Shown here piece by piece: positions 50,037-59,727 of a stretch of 64,000 nucleotides of DNA. Position 1 is the stretch's first letter. Each line of letters begins with the position of its first letter. The notes below the pieces were generated by a model, which worked only from the letters and a program-made list of their open reading frames with translations, was not told the origin of the DNA and did no database searches. The DNA lies in NCBI RefSeq assembly GCF_963674565.1, contig NZ_OY771430.1:5022001-5086000 (forward strand), in the 5' to 3' direction. A program made the translations under genes and the position numbers. The DNA comes from an uncultured Carboxylicivirga sp. GTDB taxonomy: Bacteria; Bacteroidota; Bacteroidia; Bacteroidales; Marinilabiliaceae.

Positions 50037-50272
50037 TTTTTATATCAATATTTCTTGTAATAATGAGTACTACAATCATTATCTATAAACTAAAAATATT
50101 TAATATGATGCATTTGTGTTGAATGTCACATAGACTAATTAAAAAAAGTGTATCTTATTGCAACTATACGTAATATGCCCTTAAACAAAAGAGTTTCAAT
50201 AAGTGTTTTATGTGTACCTTTAGTAAACCTCGCTATAGGATAACCCTTTTTTTAACAACTCAGCTATATAAA

Positions 50273-51586
50273 ATGGATCATATTAAACAAAAAATCATTG
50301 AAATAGGCCGCCCAAAAGCAGAAACTGTAAAGAAGCTTACTAAGGAATATGGCGATAAAGTAATTCAGGAAGTTACCCTCGGTCAGGTTTTGACCGGAAT
50401 GAAAGGAGTAGTTTCATTATTAACCTGTACTTCAAAGTTGGATCCTGAAGAAGGGATCCGTTTTAGAGGTTATACAATTCCTCAGTTACAGGAATTGTTA
50501 CCCAAGATGCACCAGGATGGAGAGCCATTGCCAGAAGGATTATTTTATCTGATGCTTACGGGTGAATTGCCAACGAAGGAGGATGTTAACTTTATTAGTA
50601 ATCAATGGGCACAGCGTGCCATGGGAATTCCACCTCATGTGTTCGATGTGATTAATGCTTTGCCAAAGGATGCTCACCCAATGATTCAGTTTAATACTGC
50701 AATCCTGGCTATGTCAACCGAATCACAATTTCGTAAGGCATATCTGGCCGGGATGGATAAAAAAGATTACTGGGATCCAACCTACGAAGGAGTAATGGAT
50801 TTAATAGCTCGCCTGCCTGTTATTGCGGCATATATTTATCGTAGGGTATTTCATAATGAGAATTACATCGAAATGGACCCAAGCCTTGATTGGGCTGGTA
50901 ATTTAGCTCATATGATGGGATACGAGGACGTGGAAGTTAAGAGATTAATGCGATTATATATGTTGATTCATGCCGACCATGAAGGAGGTAATGTTTCAGC
51001 ACATGCAACTCATTTAGTTGGTTCTGCATTATCCAATCCGTATTATAGTTTCTCTGCCGGAATGAACGGATTGGCTGGTCCTTTGCATGGAATGGCTAAT
51101 CAGAATGTGATGCATTGGATAAATAAAATGCTACGTGATATTGGAGATGAGAATCCAAGTGAGGAACAAATCAGACAATATGCTGAAACAACTTTAAGTC
51201 AGGGACAAGTTATTCCTGGTTATGGACATGCTGTACTTCGTAAAACAGATCCTCGTTTTACAGTACAGTTAGAATTTGCTAAAAAGTATATCCCTGATGC
51301 ACCATTGATTCAGTTAGTGGAGAAGATCTATAACGTTGTGCCGGATATATTATCTTCAACCGGTAAGGTTAAGAATCCATGGCCAAATGTTGATGCCATT
51401 AGTGGTTCTTTGCTTTCATCATACGGAATAACTGAATATCCGATATATACCGTATTATTTGGTGTTTCAAGAGCTTTGGGAGTATTAACTCAGTTAATAT
51501 GGGATAGATTGTACGGACTACCAATTGAAAGACCAAAATCTCAGAATCTTGCCTGGTATATGAATAAGGTTAATTATCAGGAATAA
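50273..51586 (+). CDS. Citrate synthase (eukaryotic-like type)
   Basis: Condenses acetyl-CoA and oxaloacetate. From the ATG at 50273 (MDHIKQKIIEIGRPKAET) the protein is 437 residues; an in-frame start 63 bases earlier adds sequence unlike the family. Catalytic motifs are HADHEGGNVSAHATHLVGSA, the central His in PGYGHAVLRKTDPR and the Asp in PNVDAISGSL. The MNGLAGPLHGMANQ segment and overall pattern resemble mitochondrial citrate synthases rather than E. coli GltA, as known for some Bacteroidota. The 236-base upstream gap contains the inverted pair ATAATGA (50060-50066) / TCATTAT (50076-50082). Confidence 0.92.
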   Translation: MDHIKQKIIEIGRPKAETVKKLTKEYGDKVIQEVTLGQVLTGMKGVVSLLTCTSKLDPEEGIRFRGYTIPQLQELLPKMHQDGEPLPEGLFYLMLTGELPTKEDVNFISNQWAQRAMGIPPHVFDVINALPKDAHPMIQFNTAILAMSTESQFRKAYLAGMDKKDYWDPTYEGVMDLIARLPVIAAYIYRRVFHNENYIEMDPSLDWAGNLAHMMGYEDVEVKRLMRLYMLIHADHEGGNVSAHATHLVGSALSNPYYSFSAGMNGLAGPLHGMANQNVMHWINKMLRDIGDENPSEEQIRQYAETTLSQGQVIPGYGHAVLRKTDPRFTVQLEFAKKYIPDAPLIQLVEKIYNVVPDILSSTGKVKNPWPNVDAISGSLLSSYGITEYPIYTVLFGVSRALGVLTQLIWDRLYGLPIERPKSQNLAWYMNKVNYQE

Positions 51587-51610
51587 TATATTATTGTTAG
51601 AAAATCTTTA

Positions 51611-51635
51611 AAAGAGGTGCGTAAAACACCTCTTT
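51611..51635 (+). terminator. Terminator of the citrate synthase gene
   Basis: Stem AAAGAGGTG (51611-51619) / CACCTCTTT (51627-51635), 7-base loop, followed by T residues. Confidence 0.92.
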
Positions 51636-51661
51636 TTTTGTCAGTATTTATTAAATTTAAC

Positions 51662-51678
51662 ATAGTTGGCGCAACTAT
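51662..51678. promoter_or_regulatory. Palindrome upstream of the SpoIIE sensor gene
   Basis: ATAGTTG-GCG-CAACTAT is a perfect 7-bp inverted repeat with a 3-base centre, 88 bases before the ATG at 51766. The geometry suits a dimeric regulator. Confidence 0.45.
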
Positions 51679-51765
51679 TCATTAAGTATGAACATATACT
51701 ATATCTGATTTTTGGATTATAATCATTTACATCATTTGTTTTTTACTATTTTTACCTGATAGGGA

Positions 51766-54700
51766 ATGGGAAGACAAACTATTGCTATGTTGTTGAATTT
51801 GAAAAGTTTGATTTTTAGACTGTTGTGGGTGCTGCTGTTAAGTAGTAGTGTGAATGGTTTGTTGTGCGCTGAAAACTGGAGTGTTAAACACTATTGTATA
51901 TCAGAAGGTTTATCTAATAGTGATGTAACAGCCATCTTTCAGGATAGTTATGGCTTCATCTGGGTGGGTACTTCAGATGGTCTTAACAGGTATGATGGAT
52001 ATAAATTTGATGTATACCGTCATAATCCAATAGATAGTGCTTCAATTATTGGTAATAGTATTCAAAGTATTATCGAAACTAAAAATGGTGATATCTGGAT
52101 TGGGACCAAAAATAGTGGTATTGCCATATGGAAGAGAAAAGATGGTTCATTTACCAACCTCGGAATAGATTCAGAACCGTTTAAGTCATTAAAAGAATGC
52201 GGAATTTATGGCATGCTCGCTGATGGAGATAAAGTTTGGGTTAAAACGCGTAATTATATCTTTCAAATTGAGCAAACATTAGAAAGATTCGAAAGTTATG
52301 GACATTATTCTTCCGTGTTTAAATCAGGTACAGGAATTGCTTACCCGATAACTTTTCACAACAATAAATTATGGGTTGGCTCCAAGGACGGAATTCATCA
52401 ATTTGAGGTGTCGAACAAAACCTTTAACAGGGTTACATTGGGTCGAGAAAATCAGGATGCTGAAATTAGTGATTTGGTAGAACTTAATGATAGTTGTTTG
52501 TTATTGTCAACCTTATCAGACATTACACTTTTTAATACGAAAAATAATACGATTCAAAGGGTTTATTCCAACTCGTTATGGAACAATGGACGGGAGATTA
52601 ATTGTTTAAAAAGAGAATTTGACGGTTGTTGGGTTGGAACTTCTGCTGGTCTGATGCATTCAATAGCTCCCAATCAAAGTTTTAAAGATATATCATTGAC
52701 GTATGATGGTCATGAAGAAATAAAAAATATCAGTGCCATCATGATTGATAAGAGTGGATTAATGTGGTTAGGAACTCAAACAGACGGTATATTTAAAGTA
52801 GACCGTAAACCACCAAAATTCACCTCTATAACTAAAAACACTTCTGATTATCCATTGGGCAGTTATAACTTCAAATCAGTTTATGTTGACCAAAATGATG
52901 ATCTTTGGTTAGGAACACAAAGTAAAGGTATATACTGTATTGAAAGGAAAAAAAGCAGTTTCAAGCATTATCCTATTGCACCGATTTACAGTAACGAAAA
53001 TGATCCTGCTGTTCTTTCTATATTAAAAGATAAAGACGGAACTTTTTGGTTTGGAACCAATAAAGGGATTTATGTTCTTTATCCCGGGAAATCAACTTTA
53101 ACAGAGTTTGATTATACCGAAAGTAGTGAGTTTCGTAATCTTCTTACATCTAACCAAATAAACGACATTATTCAAGATCGTCTTGGAAATATGTGGTTTG
53201 CTACACAGTTTGGTCTTTATCGTTTTAATGGCAAAAAACTTACGAGCTACTTTGCTGATGAAGATAATGAAGCCAGCTTGTGTAATGATGAGATCAATGC
53301 CTTGTTTGAAGATGATGAAGGGTGGATTTGGATTGGTACCGATGATGGTGTTAATATTTTTGATGTGGCTGAGGAAAAGTTTAGCAGGATACAGAATACC
53401 ATTGGAGAAGATCTTGTGATAAGCCATAATATCATTTTATCCTTTGCTCAGGATGCCGAAAAAAGAGTTATTATCGGAACTCAATCGGGTCTTTCTTACT
53501 TTGATAAAAAAACAAGAACATCAGGTTTTTGGGCCGATAATAATGAGTTGACCACCAGTAAGGTTTACTCACTGGAAGTAGATGGCTACAACAGAATCTG
53601 GATGAGTTCGGGTAATGGTGTTTCATACCTTATTACAGATCAGACTTTTTTTAGATTTAATGCGAAAGATGGTGTGCCTAATGTGACTTTCAACAATGGT
53701 GCTTCATTCAATAATGCCAATAAAGAGTTATTGTTTGCAGGCGATAAAGGATTAACCATCATCAAACCAGACTCGATCAGATTGAATCTTATTCGTCCGG
53801 AAGTTGTTATAACCAATGTTCAATTAAGGCAAAAAGGTAATTTAATAGAAGATTATCAAGGTAATATCACAGATATTTCTTTCAAGTACAGCCGGAATTC
53901 GCTATTGCATGTAGAATTTGCCGCAATGGAATTTACCAATCCACTGTATAACTCATATAAAGTATTCCTTGAAGGATATGATGATAACTGGAGAAGTATT
54001 TCAAATAATAACTATGTTGATTTTTCAAACCTGTCACCGGGAGAGTATACTTTAAAGATAACAGGAGCAAATAGTGATTCAGTGCGTAATAATACGCCAA
54101 CAGAGTTAAAGATCACCATTAATCCTCCTTTATGGATGTCGAATTATGCCTATATCTTTTACTTTATATTTGGGTTTTTCATTATTCAAACCTTTATTAA
54201 TTATCGTGTCAGAAAGTATAGGAAAGCCTATAAGGTTTTAAGAGATAGTGCTGAGGATAAATTAAAAATTGAAAAACAGAAAGAAGACCTTTCTAATATT
54301 CACCAAAGTCTGACAGATAGTATTAGTTACGCGAAAAGAATTCAGGAAGCCATGATTCCGTCTGAAAAGATGGTAAAACAGATCTTCCCTGAGTCGTTTG
54401 TTTATTATCGTCCAAAGGATATTGTAAGTGGCGATTTTTACTGGACATTTGAGCGGAATGATAAGGTTTTTGTTGCTGCAGTTGATTGCACTGGTCATGG
54501 TGTTCCGGGAGCCTTTATGTCAATTATTGGTTTCGACCTTATTAAAAATATTATCGAAATACAGGGCATTGAATGTCCGGAGATGGTGCTTAATAAGTTG
54601 AATGATGAAGTAGTTCATACCTTCAGTAATAATGGATATGATGGAAATCTGAAACGTGATGTGAATGATGGAATGGATTTAGCCTTGGTGGTATATGATA

Positions 54701-55074
54701 AGAAACGTCAGGAAATTGAGTTTGCTGGAGCCATGAATCCTATTTATATCATTAAGGATAATGAAATAGAGGTTCATAAAGGGGATAGGTATCCTATTGG
54801 ATTTAAGACTGATAGTCCAGAGTTATTCAAGAAGAAGGTGATTCCTGTTTCGAAAGATGATATTATTTATTTATTCTCAGATGGTTATGCAGATCAATTT
54901 GGTGGGGCAGAAGGTAAAAAATTCAAATACCGTCGTTTCCGTCATTTGTTGTTGAATATTCATAAGTTACCGATTGAAGACCAGAAGGCTATCCTTCATC
55001 AAAAGATGGAAGAATGGATGGGTAGCGAGCACGAACAGGTAGATGATATGCTACTGATAGGATTAAAGTTTTAA
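51766..55074 (+). CDS. Two-component-regulator propeller sensor with SpoIIE phosphatase output
   Basis: A 1102-residue membrane sensor. After a signal segment (SLIFRLLWVLLLSSSVNGLL), residues about 35-690 hold repeated propeller blades recognisable by IWVGTSDGLNRYD, MWLGTQTDGIFK, WFGTNKGIYVL and WIGTDDGVNIF. A Y_Y_Y domain (about 700-785, FSNLSPGEYTLKITGAN), one transmembrane helix (YIFYFIFGFFIIQTFINY), a coiled coil and a SpoIIE/PP2C domain (about 870-1100: KDIVSGDFYWTFERND, VAAVDCTGHGVPGAFMSIIG) follow. The periplasmic propeller would control the phosphatase, which typically targets an anti-sigma antagonist; no such partner is adjacent. Confidence 0.93.
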   Translation: MGRQTIAMLLNLKSLIFRLLWVLLLSSSVNGLLCAENWSVKHYCISEGLSNSDVTAIFQDSYGFIWVGTSDGLNRYDGYKFDVYRHNPIDSASIIGNSIQSIIETKNGDIWIGTKNSGIAIWKRKDGSFTNLGIDSEPFKSLKECGIYGMLADGDKVWVKTRNYIFQIEQTLERFESYGHYSSVFKSGTGIAYPITFHNNKLWVGSKDGIHQFEVSNKTFNRVTLGRENQDAEISDLVELNDSCLLLSTLSDITLFNTKNNTIQRVYSNSLWNNGREINCLKREFDGCWVGTSAGLMHSIAPNQSFKDISLTYDGHEEIKNISAIMIDKSGLMWLGTQTDGIFKVDRKPPKFTSITKNTSDYPLGSYNFKSVYVDQNDDLWLGTQSKGIYCIERKKSSFKHYPIAPIYSNENDPAVLSILKDKDGTFWFGTNKGIYVLYPGKSTLTEFDYTESSEFRNLLTSNQINDIIQDRLGNMWFATQFGLYRFNGKKLTSYFADEDNEASLCNDEINALFEDDEGWIWIGTDDGVNIFDVAEEKFSRIQNTIGEDLVISHNIILSFAQDAEKRVIIGTQSGLSYFDKKTRTSGFWADNNELTTSKVYSLEVDGYNRIWMSSGNGVSYLITDQTFFRFNAKDGVPNVTFNNGASFNNANKELLFAGDKGLTIIKPDSIRLNLIRPEVVITNVQLRQKGNLIEDYQGNITDISFKYSRNSLLHVEFAAMEFTNPLYNSYKVFLEGYDDNWRSISNNNYVDFSNLSPGEYTLKITGANSDSVRNNTPTELKITINPPLWMSNYAYIFYFIFGFFIIQTFINYRVRKYRKAYKVLRDSAEDKLKIEKQKEDLSNIHQSLTDSISYAKRIQEAMIPSEKMVKQIFPESFVYYRPKDIVSGDFYWTFERNDKVFVAAVDCTGHGVPGAFMSIIGFDLIKNIIEIQGIECPEMVLNKLNDEVVHTFSNNGYDGNLKRDVNDGMDLALVVYDKKRQEIEFAGAMNPIYIIKDNEIEVHKGDRYPIGFKTDSPELFKKKVIPVSKDDIIYLFSDGYADQFGGAEGKKFKYRRFRHLLLNIHKLPIEDQKAILHQKMEEWMGSEHEQVDDMLLIGLKF

Positions 55075-55097
55075 TCGAAAATATTGTACTGAAGATA

Positions 55098-55123
55098 AAA
55101 AGGCTCACCTGGGTGAGCCTTTT
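55098..55123. terminator. Bidirectional terminator between convergent sensor genes
   Basis: Perfect 11-bp stem AAAAGGCTCAC (55098-55108) / GTGAGCCTTTT (55113-55123) with loop CTGG. Confidence 0.93.
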
Positions 55124-55141
55124 GTTTATTGTTAGTTTGTA

Positions 55142-56884
55142 TTACGAGCTTAAATGCTGTTTGATTTTTTTAATAAGATCTTCCGGTTGAAAAGGCTTAC
55201 TGATATAATCATCCATTCCTACAGCCATACATTTTTCTTTGTCTTCAGGGAATGCATTAGCGGTTACAGCAATAATAGGAGTATGTGTTCCGGTACTCTT
55301 TTCAATTTCACGAATTTTCTGAGTGGCTTTGAAACCATCCATAATTGGCATTTGAACATCCATCAGAATAAGATCGTATTTAGCTTTACCAAACTTATCC
55401 AATGCTTCTTTTCCATTAAAGGCAACTTCAATTTTCTGCACCTCGTTCTTGATATACAGAATGATGATTTGCTGGTTTGAGAAGTTATCTTCTACCAATA
55501 AAATATTGGCATCTGCCATATCAACTTTTGGCTTAAAGTAGTTGCCATTTTGCTTGGTAGGTTCAATAATCGAATTAATGGATTGACTCTTCAAATTTTC
55601 TTTAAAAGAAGCCGTAAATTCAAATGCTGTATTAACCGATCCAGGGTAAATATCGAGTTGGTTACCATCCATCTCAATAATCTTTTGGGTGATACCTAAT
55701 TCCAAAAGATTGATGTATTTATTGGTGTTTAGTCTAATAATTTCTCTGGAGTAAAAAGCCTCCTCCTTCAATTCTTCTTTTGGCAGTGGAACAATAGTAT
55801 TGCTAACGATTCTGAATTTAAGAACCAGTTTGTTGGGTAAGGTTTCTTTACGGGTAACTTCAATGGTAACCTGTTTATTTTCTGATTTGTTGTATTTAAG
55901 AATGCTATTCAGAAGATTAAGGAAAATCTGTTTGATTTTTATACTGTTACCGATAACATTATTCGGAATGTCTGCCGATAATGAAATGTCAAACTGCTTT
56001 TTGTCGTTTTCGTCCTGGAAGAGTTTGATTGTATTGTTGATGGTTGAGTATAAATTAAAACTTATCTCTTCATCAGGTATCTGACTGAAATTGGTGGTTG
56101 TGGCAGCAACCATGCTGTTAACCACATTTACCAGATTGTTTGATGAAGCATGAATTGTATTTATATAATCTCTTTGATCATCACTCAGGTTAGTTTTTTC
56201 AAGTATGTCAATGATCCCGGTTATATTACTAAGGGGTGTTCGAATCTGATGCGATAGTTTTGAAATCAGTTCTTCCTGTGTTTTATTGAAATTCTGAGAA
56301 TTCAACATTCTTAATTCTTTGTTTAAAATAATCTCAGAAAACGAATGATGAACAGCATATCCAACAATGATCATGGCAAACATTACCCCTGAATACATTA
56401 TTTTTTGAGGTAATGAATACTTATGAACCAAAGGTAAAATACCGCTTAGACCAAAAAGATAGCCAACTACAATAAGAAAAAATATGAGTGAAATGATGGT
56501 GCCTTTATTCTTTCCTATAAGTGAGAATATAAATGTTGGGAAGAGAACAATCCATATAATACTCAAACCAGTGCTTCCGCCAAATACTATCAGATAAAGA
56601 AAAATGAGAATGGCAAAAAAAGCAAATGAGTTTCTAATTCCAATTGAATGGGCTTTACGACCCAGATATAGAAAATGAAATCCAAAAATAAGACTAAAGA
56701 TCAGCAGTGGTATTGCATAAAAGGTCTGATCTGTTAGTAAAGTGAAAATCCCATCAACAAAAACAACCATGAAAAGAATGAAATAAATCAAATTTCGCAT
56801 CATGATTGGGGTTTGTTCTTCTATGTCAGCTTTTTCCTCTCTGTCGAAAACAAATAACGAAAGTATTTTATTTAATAATATCAT
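55142..56884 (-). CDS. Hybrid histidine kinase-like protein with degraded ATPase domain
   Basis: A 580-residue membrane protein: about six transmembrane helices (30-180), a HisKA dimerisation helix with H212 in ISKLSHQIRTPLSNITG, a HATPase region (about 275-430) and a C-terminal receiver with D509 (DLILMDVQMPIMDG). The kinase boxes are poor: the N-box reads FLNLLNSILKYN, with Ser at the position of the key Asn (S327), and neither a DxGxG nor a GxGLGL box is visible (the region reads LLELGITQKIIE). It may act as a phosphotransfer or phosphatase scaffold rather than a kinase. Confidence 0.88.
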   Translation of the reverse strand: MILLNKILSLFVFDREEKADIEEQTPIMMRNLIYFILFMVVFVDGIFTLLTDQTFYAIPLLIFSLIFGFHFLYLGRKAHSIGIRNSFAFFAILIFLYLIVFGGSTGLSIIWIVLFPTFIFSLIGKNKGTIISLIFFLIVVGYLFGLSGILPLVHKYSLPQKIMYSGVMFAMIIVGYAVHHSFSEIILNKELRMLNSQNFNKTQEELISKLSHQIRTPLSNITGIIDILEKTNLSDDQRDYINTIHASSNNLVNVVNSMVAATTTNFSQIPDEEISFNLYSTINNTIKLFQDENDKKQFDISLSADIPNNVIGNSIKIKQIFLNLLNSILKYNKSENKQVTIEVTRKETLPNKLVLKFRIVSNTIVPLPKEELKEEAFYSREIIRLNTNKYINLLELGITQKIIEMDGNQLDIYPGSVNTAFEFTASFKENLKSQSINSIIEPTKQNGNYFKPKVDMADANILLVEDNFSNQQIIILYIKNEVQKIEVAFNGKEALDKFGKAKYDLILMDVQMPIMDGFKATQKIREIEKSTGTHTPIIAVTANAFPEDKEKCMAVGMDDYISKPFQPEDLIKKIKQHLSS

Positions 56885-57084
56885 TTTCAGTGTATAAATT
56901 TCTTAACCCTAAATATATAAAAAACTGCTGTAGTTAAGTCGCCAATAATTTATTAAGGTTAGATATAGGAAACTTTAATTTAGCTAACAAATGTATTTAA
57001 TTGTTATAGATAAAGAAACAAAATTTAGAAAATTAAAGGAGTGTTCATATTGTAAGTTTTTAGTTATGGATGCAATATTTTAGA

Positions 57085-57092
57085 TAACTTTG
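57085..57092 (+). promoter_or_regulatory. Possible -7 box for the gene at 57166
   Basis: TAACTTTG matches TAnnTTTG, 73 bases before the ATG. The -33 side shows no clear TTTG. The rest of the 281-base gap is AT-rich without other recognisable features. Confidence 0.4.
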
Positions 57093-57165
57093 TGTATATA
57101 TAAGTAGATCACAGAAGATAATTAAAGCTGCTGATGACACTCAATTTATACCTAAAAGAAATTAG

Positions 57166-58023
57166 ATGATGAAAAGGACTGCTTTATTAATTTTGTTAGT
57201 TGTCTCTGTCTTTGCAGGGATCAAAGCCTCGAACGATCACTTACCAACAAAAGAAGACTACAAAGCTTTTTTAAAAAGTAAAACATTGGTTGTAATGGAT
57301 ACCAATCCAATGAGTGACTTTAATTTTAAAATAAAAGAGGTGATGAAAGATGTCTGGAATCTTACCGATTATGAATTTATCACTCAAAAAGAATTTGAAG
57401 AAAAAGTGGGAGATCCGTCTTATTCTTTTCTTTTATCAACAACTGTAACATTTTCGATGGATAAAACAAAAGCACGTTATACATTCTTAAGTTTGTTGAT
57501 GGGCAAGCCAGAAACAGAAGTCAGAGATTTACCTGATCTGTGTTCCATTCCATTGTCTTACTTGAGGGTTGAGGATGATAGCTATGCATACAAAATGGAA
57601 GTATTTGTCCGTTTTATTCAGGATCATGTTAAACTGATGAATGCACAGCCTGAATTAATAAAGGCCAATGTATTTAAGTATTACAACAAAAACACCGAGT
57701 CACTCAAGAATAAAACACTCTATTTGGTAAAGGATGATTTATCCCCAGATGTTAATTCTATGTCGAAGTTGCAAAAATATTACCCTTATGATGTAAAAAT
57801 TGTAACACAGGACGATATTGAAGAAGTTTTAAAGAAACGGGATCCGAATGTTGTAATATTACACAAGGTGGGACCGGAAGGTACAAAATATAAAGCCAGA
57901 TGTTATAAAATACTGGTTGGGGCAGCAGATTCACGATTCTACTATTTCGATTATCATATGGTAAGTTCTAAAAGGCCTGATGGTTTGTTAGATAGTGATC
58001 TGAAGCAAATGGGTTCGAGATAA
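57166..58023 (+). CDS. Exported protein of unknown function with internal duplication
   Basis: A 285-residue protein with a signal peptide (KRTALLILLVVSVFAGIKAS). I do not recognise a family. Two parts look related: residues about 37-90 (SKTLVVMDTNPMSDF ... YEFITQKEFEEKVGDPSYSF) and about 183-240 (NKTLYLVKDDLSPDV ... VKIVTQDDIEEVLKKRDPNV), each a KTL strand, an acidic loop, and an (I/V)TQ-x2-(F/I)-EE helix followed by a hydrophobic strand. This suggests a duplicated alpha/beta domain. It precedes ettA by 15 bases and may share its transcript, without an obvious functional link. Confidence 0.75.
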   Translation: MMKRTALLILLVVSVFAGIKASNDHLPTKEDYKAFLKSKTLVVMDTNPMSDFNFKIKEVMKDVWNLTDYEFITQKEFEEKVGDPSYSFLLSTTVTFSMDKTKARYTFLSLLMGKPETEVRDLPDLCSIPLSYLRVEDDSYAYKMEVFVRFIQDHVKLMNAQPELIKANVFKYYNKNTESLKNKTLYLVKDDLSPDVNSMSKLQKYYPYDVKIVTQDDIEEVLKKRDPNVVILHKVGPEGTKYKARCYKILVGAADSRFYYFDYHMVSSKRPDGLLDSDLKQMGSR

Positions 58024-58038
58024 ATTAATAATCAAATA

Positions 58039-59727
58039 ATGTCAGACGATAAAAAGATCATATTTAGTATGGTGGGAGTCAGTAAGACTTTTCCGCCACA
58101 AAAAAAGGTATTGAATAATATCTATCTCTCGTTTTTTTACGGAGCCAAAATTGGAATCATTGGATTAAACGGTTCAGGTAAGTCAACGCTTTTAAAGATT
58201 ATTGCCGGGGTAGAAAAAAATTACGAAGGGAATGTTGTTTTTTCACCGGGTTATTCGGTAGGATACCTGGAGCAAGAGCCTCAGCTGGATGAAAATAAAA
58301 CTGTTAAAGAAGTTGTGCAGGAAGGTGTTCAAGAGATTGTGGATATTCTAAAGGCATATGAAGCCGTTAATGAACGATTCGGAGATCCTGAAGTGTTGGA
58401 AGATCCTGATAAAATGCAGGCTTTGATGGATGAACAGGCTGCTTTACAGGAGAAGATTGATCAGCATGATGCATGGAACCTGGATACCAAGCTGGATAGA
58501 GCAATGGATGCATTGCGTTGCCCGCCCGAAGATCAGAAGATTGCCGTATTATCTGGTGGCGAAAAACGTAGGGTTGCCCTATGTCGGTTATTACTGCAGG
58601 AGCCTGATATTCTCTTATTGGATGAGCCAACCAACCATTTGGATGCTGAATCGGTACAATGGTTAGAACAACATCTTCAACAATACAAGGGAACTGTTAT
58701 TGGTATTACGCACGATCGTTATTTCCTTGATAATGTTGCTGGTTGGATACTGGAACTGGATCGTGGAGAAGGTATTCCATGGCAGGGAAATTATTCTTCA
58801 TGGTTGGATCAGAAAACCAAACGATTGGCAAATGAAGAAAAGCAGGCCTCTAAACGCAGAAAGACATTAGAGCGGGAATTGGAATGGGTGAGAATGACAC
58901 CTAAAGCTCGTCAGGCTAAGAGTAAAGCTCGTTTAGGTGCTTACGACAATTTACTCAACGAGGATGTTAAAGAAAAGGAACAGAAACTTGAGATTTTCAT
59001 TCCTAATGGACCTCGATTAGGCGATAAAGTTATAAATGCTCAAGGAGTTGCAAAGGGATTTGGAGATCGGCTGTTGTTTGAAGATCTGAATTTCACCCTG
59101 CCAAAAAACGGGATAGTTGGTGTAATTGGGCCCAATGGTGCTGGTAAAACAACTTTATTTCGTTTAATAATGGGATTGGAAACTCCCGATGCAGGTACTT
59201 TTGAAGTGGGAGAAACGGTTAAAACAAGTTATGTTGATCAATCACATGACGATATTTTACCGGGAAAAACAGTTTATGAAGTTGTTTCAAAGGGAGAAGA
59301 GACCATAAAAATGGGTGGTAAAGAATTAAATGCACGTGCATATCTATCCAGATTTAATTTCTCAGGCACCGACCAACAAAAGAAATGTGAGATTCTTTCG
59401 GGTGGAGAACGAAATCGTTTGCACCTTGCCATGGCACTGAAGGAAGAAGGCAACGTTTTATTACTCGATGAGCCAACCAATGATATTGATGTAAACACCC
59501 TTCGTGCATTGGAAGAAGGTTTGGATGACTTTGCCGGATGTGCTGTAGTTATATCTCACGACCGTTGGTTCCTTGATAGGGTCGCAACACACATTATGGC
59601 ATTTGAAGGAGATTCAAAAATTTATTTCTTTGAAGGTTCATATACCGAATATGAGGAAAACAAGAAGAGACGATTGGGTGATGTTACACCACATCGAATC
59701 AAGTACAAGAAACTGATAAAAAATTAG
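58039..59727 (+). CDS. ettA: Energy-dependent translational throttle protein EttA (ABC-F)
   Basis: A 562-residue ABC-F ATPase that binds the ribosomal E-site and gates the first elongation step according to the ATP/ADP ratio. Two ABC domains are present: Walker A GLNGSGKSTLLKI and GPNGAGKTTLFRL, signatures LSGGEKRRVALCRLLL and LSGGERNRLHLAMAL, Walker B ILLLDEPTNHLD and VLLLDEPTNDID. The arm and linker (RLANEEKQASKRRKTLEREL) fit EttA, as do the length and C-terminus. Its stop overlaps the convergent cyclase gene by 3 bases. Confidence 0.94.
   Translation: MSDDKKIIFSMVGVSKTFPPQKKVLNNIYLSFFYGAKIGIIGLNGSGKSTLLKIIAGVEKNYEGNVVFSPGYSVGYLEQEPQLDENKTVKEVVQEGVQEIVDILKAYEAVNERFGDPEVLEDPDKMQALMDEQAALQEKIDQHDAWNLDTKLDRAMDALRCPPEDQKIAVLSGGEKRRVALCRLLLQEPDILLLDEPTNHLDAESVQWLEQHLQQYKGTVIGITHDRYFLDNVAGWILELDRGEGIPWQGNYSSWLDQKTKRLANEEKQASKRRKTLERELEWVRMTPKARQAKSKARLGAYDNLLNEDVKEKEQKLEIFIPNGPRLGDKVINAQGVAKGFGDRLLFEDLNFTLPKNGIVGVIGPNGAGKTTLFRLIMGLETPDAGTFEVGETVKTSYVDQSHDDILPGKTVYEVVSKGEETIKMGGKELNARAYLSRFNFSGTDQQKKCEILSGGERNRLHLAMALKEEGNVLLLDEPTNDIDVNTLRALEEGLDDFAGCAVVISHDRWFLDRVATHIMAFEGDSKIYFFEGSYTEYEENKKRRLGDVTPHRIKYKKLIKN

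Noticed and set aside
50210..50272. Upstream start of citrate synthase
   Set aside because: The extra 21 residues are not seen in the family, and the ATG at 50273 gives the usual length.
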